Shown: positions 6,308 through 6,367 of the stretch, in pieces
Layout: the number at the start of each line of letters is the position of its first letter
Position numbering within the stretch: position 1 is the first letter of the stretch
Assembly (NCBI GenBank): GCA_007116605.1
Contig: SKID01000180.1
Span: 1 to 6,367 of the forward strand
Direction of reading: 5' to 3'
DNA from: Tissierellia bacterium
GTDB taxonomy: Bacteria > Bacillota > Clostridia > Tissierellales > Dethiosulfatibacteraceae
DNA length: 6,367 nucleotides
Made by a program: the position numbers and the translations under genes
The notes under the pieces: generated by a model
The model's database searches: none
What the model was told of the DNA's origin: nothing
Seen by the model: only the letters and a program-made list of their open reading frames with translations

Positions 6308-6367
6308 AGATAATTTCTCCTTCCTGAAATCATGATTATGGGATTTTGAGCCTGTAATAAGGTATAA
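6304..6367 (-). CDS. cbiT: C-terminal end of probable CbiT, cobalt-precorrin-6B C15-methyltransferase (decarboxylating), partial
   Basis: An open minus-strand frame enters from the right edge and ends at a TGA (6306-6304) that overlaps the cbiF start as ATGA. The visible tail is 20 residues, reading YTLLQAQNPIIMISGRRNYL. The 'AxNPxxIISG'-like ending is the kind of C-terminus found in CbiT and in the CbiT-like half of CobL, where it forms late strands of the methyltransferase fold. CbiT methylates C15 and decarboxylates the C12 acetate side chain after the step done by CbiJ, so it fits directly beside cbiF, cbiG, cbiH and cbiJ. Only the tail is visible, so a CbiE-CbiT fusion cannot be excluded. 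The call rests on a short motif plus context. Confidence 0.66.
   Translation of the reverse strand, partial: YTLLQAQNPIIMISGRRNYL

Noticed and set aside
6308..6367. Possible cobalamin riboswitch or leader upstream of cbiF
   Set aside because: The stretch is open in a frame that ends by overlapping cbiF and looks like a CbiT C-terminus. It is far too short for a B12 riboswitch, and no B12-box-like motif is seen.

Overview
The window is an AT-rich, low-GC bacterial segment in which every convincing gene lies on the minus strand and is read from right to left. The best fit is an anaerobic or facultatively anaerobic Firmicute, probably of the Clostridia. Supporting signs are strong GGAGG-type ribosome binding sites, densely overlapping genes, a Gram-positive-style lipoprotein signal on the substrate-binding protein, and CbiG, which marks the anaerobic (early cobalt insertion) cobalamin pathway. 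The genus cannot be fixed from this sequence.

Right part (about 3027-6367): a run of corrin-ring genes. The last codons of an upstream gene, most likely cbiT, are cut by the right edge. They are followed by cbiF (C11 methyltransferase), cbiG (cobalt-precorrin-5A hydrolase), cbiH (C17 methyltransferase / ring contraction) and cbiJ (cobalt-precorrin-6A reductase). Together these cover the steps from cobalt-precorrin-3 to cobalt-precorrin-6B, with CbiT acting just after. CbiL, CbiE, CbiD, CbiC and the amidation and lower-ligand genes are not in the window and may lie to the right or elsewhere.

Middle-left part (138-3034): a complete type II ABC importer of the FecCD/BtuCDF class, made of lipoprotein, permease and ATPase. 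It is fused to the biosynthetic run by an 8-base overlap, so it is very probably co-transcribed. The context suggests uptake of a corrinoid (cobinamide, cobalamin or another B12 precursor) or of a cobalt/metal chelate. The protein sequences alone do not separate these from an iron-siderophore or heme role.

Every junction in the seven complete genes plus cbiT is a stop/start overlap (4 to about 29 bases), which implies tight translational coupling. The permease starts at TTG and the ATPase at GTG. The only non-coding stretch of note is the 134 bases at 4-137. It holds a possible weak promoter, a perfect 6-bp inverted repeat and a good ribosome binding site for a further minus-strand gene, of which only the ATG (1-3) is inside the window. 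No rRNA, tRNA, CRISPR, mobile element or B12 riboswitch is seen. I found no clearly new biological system; this is a cobalamin synthesis/uptake operon with a few details worth checking.
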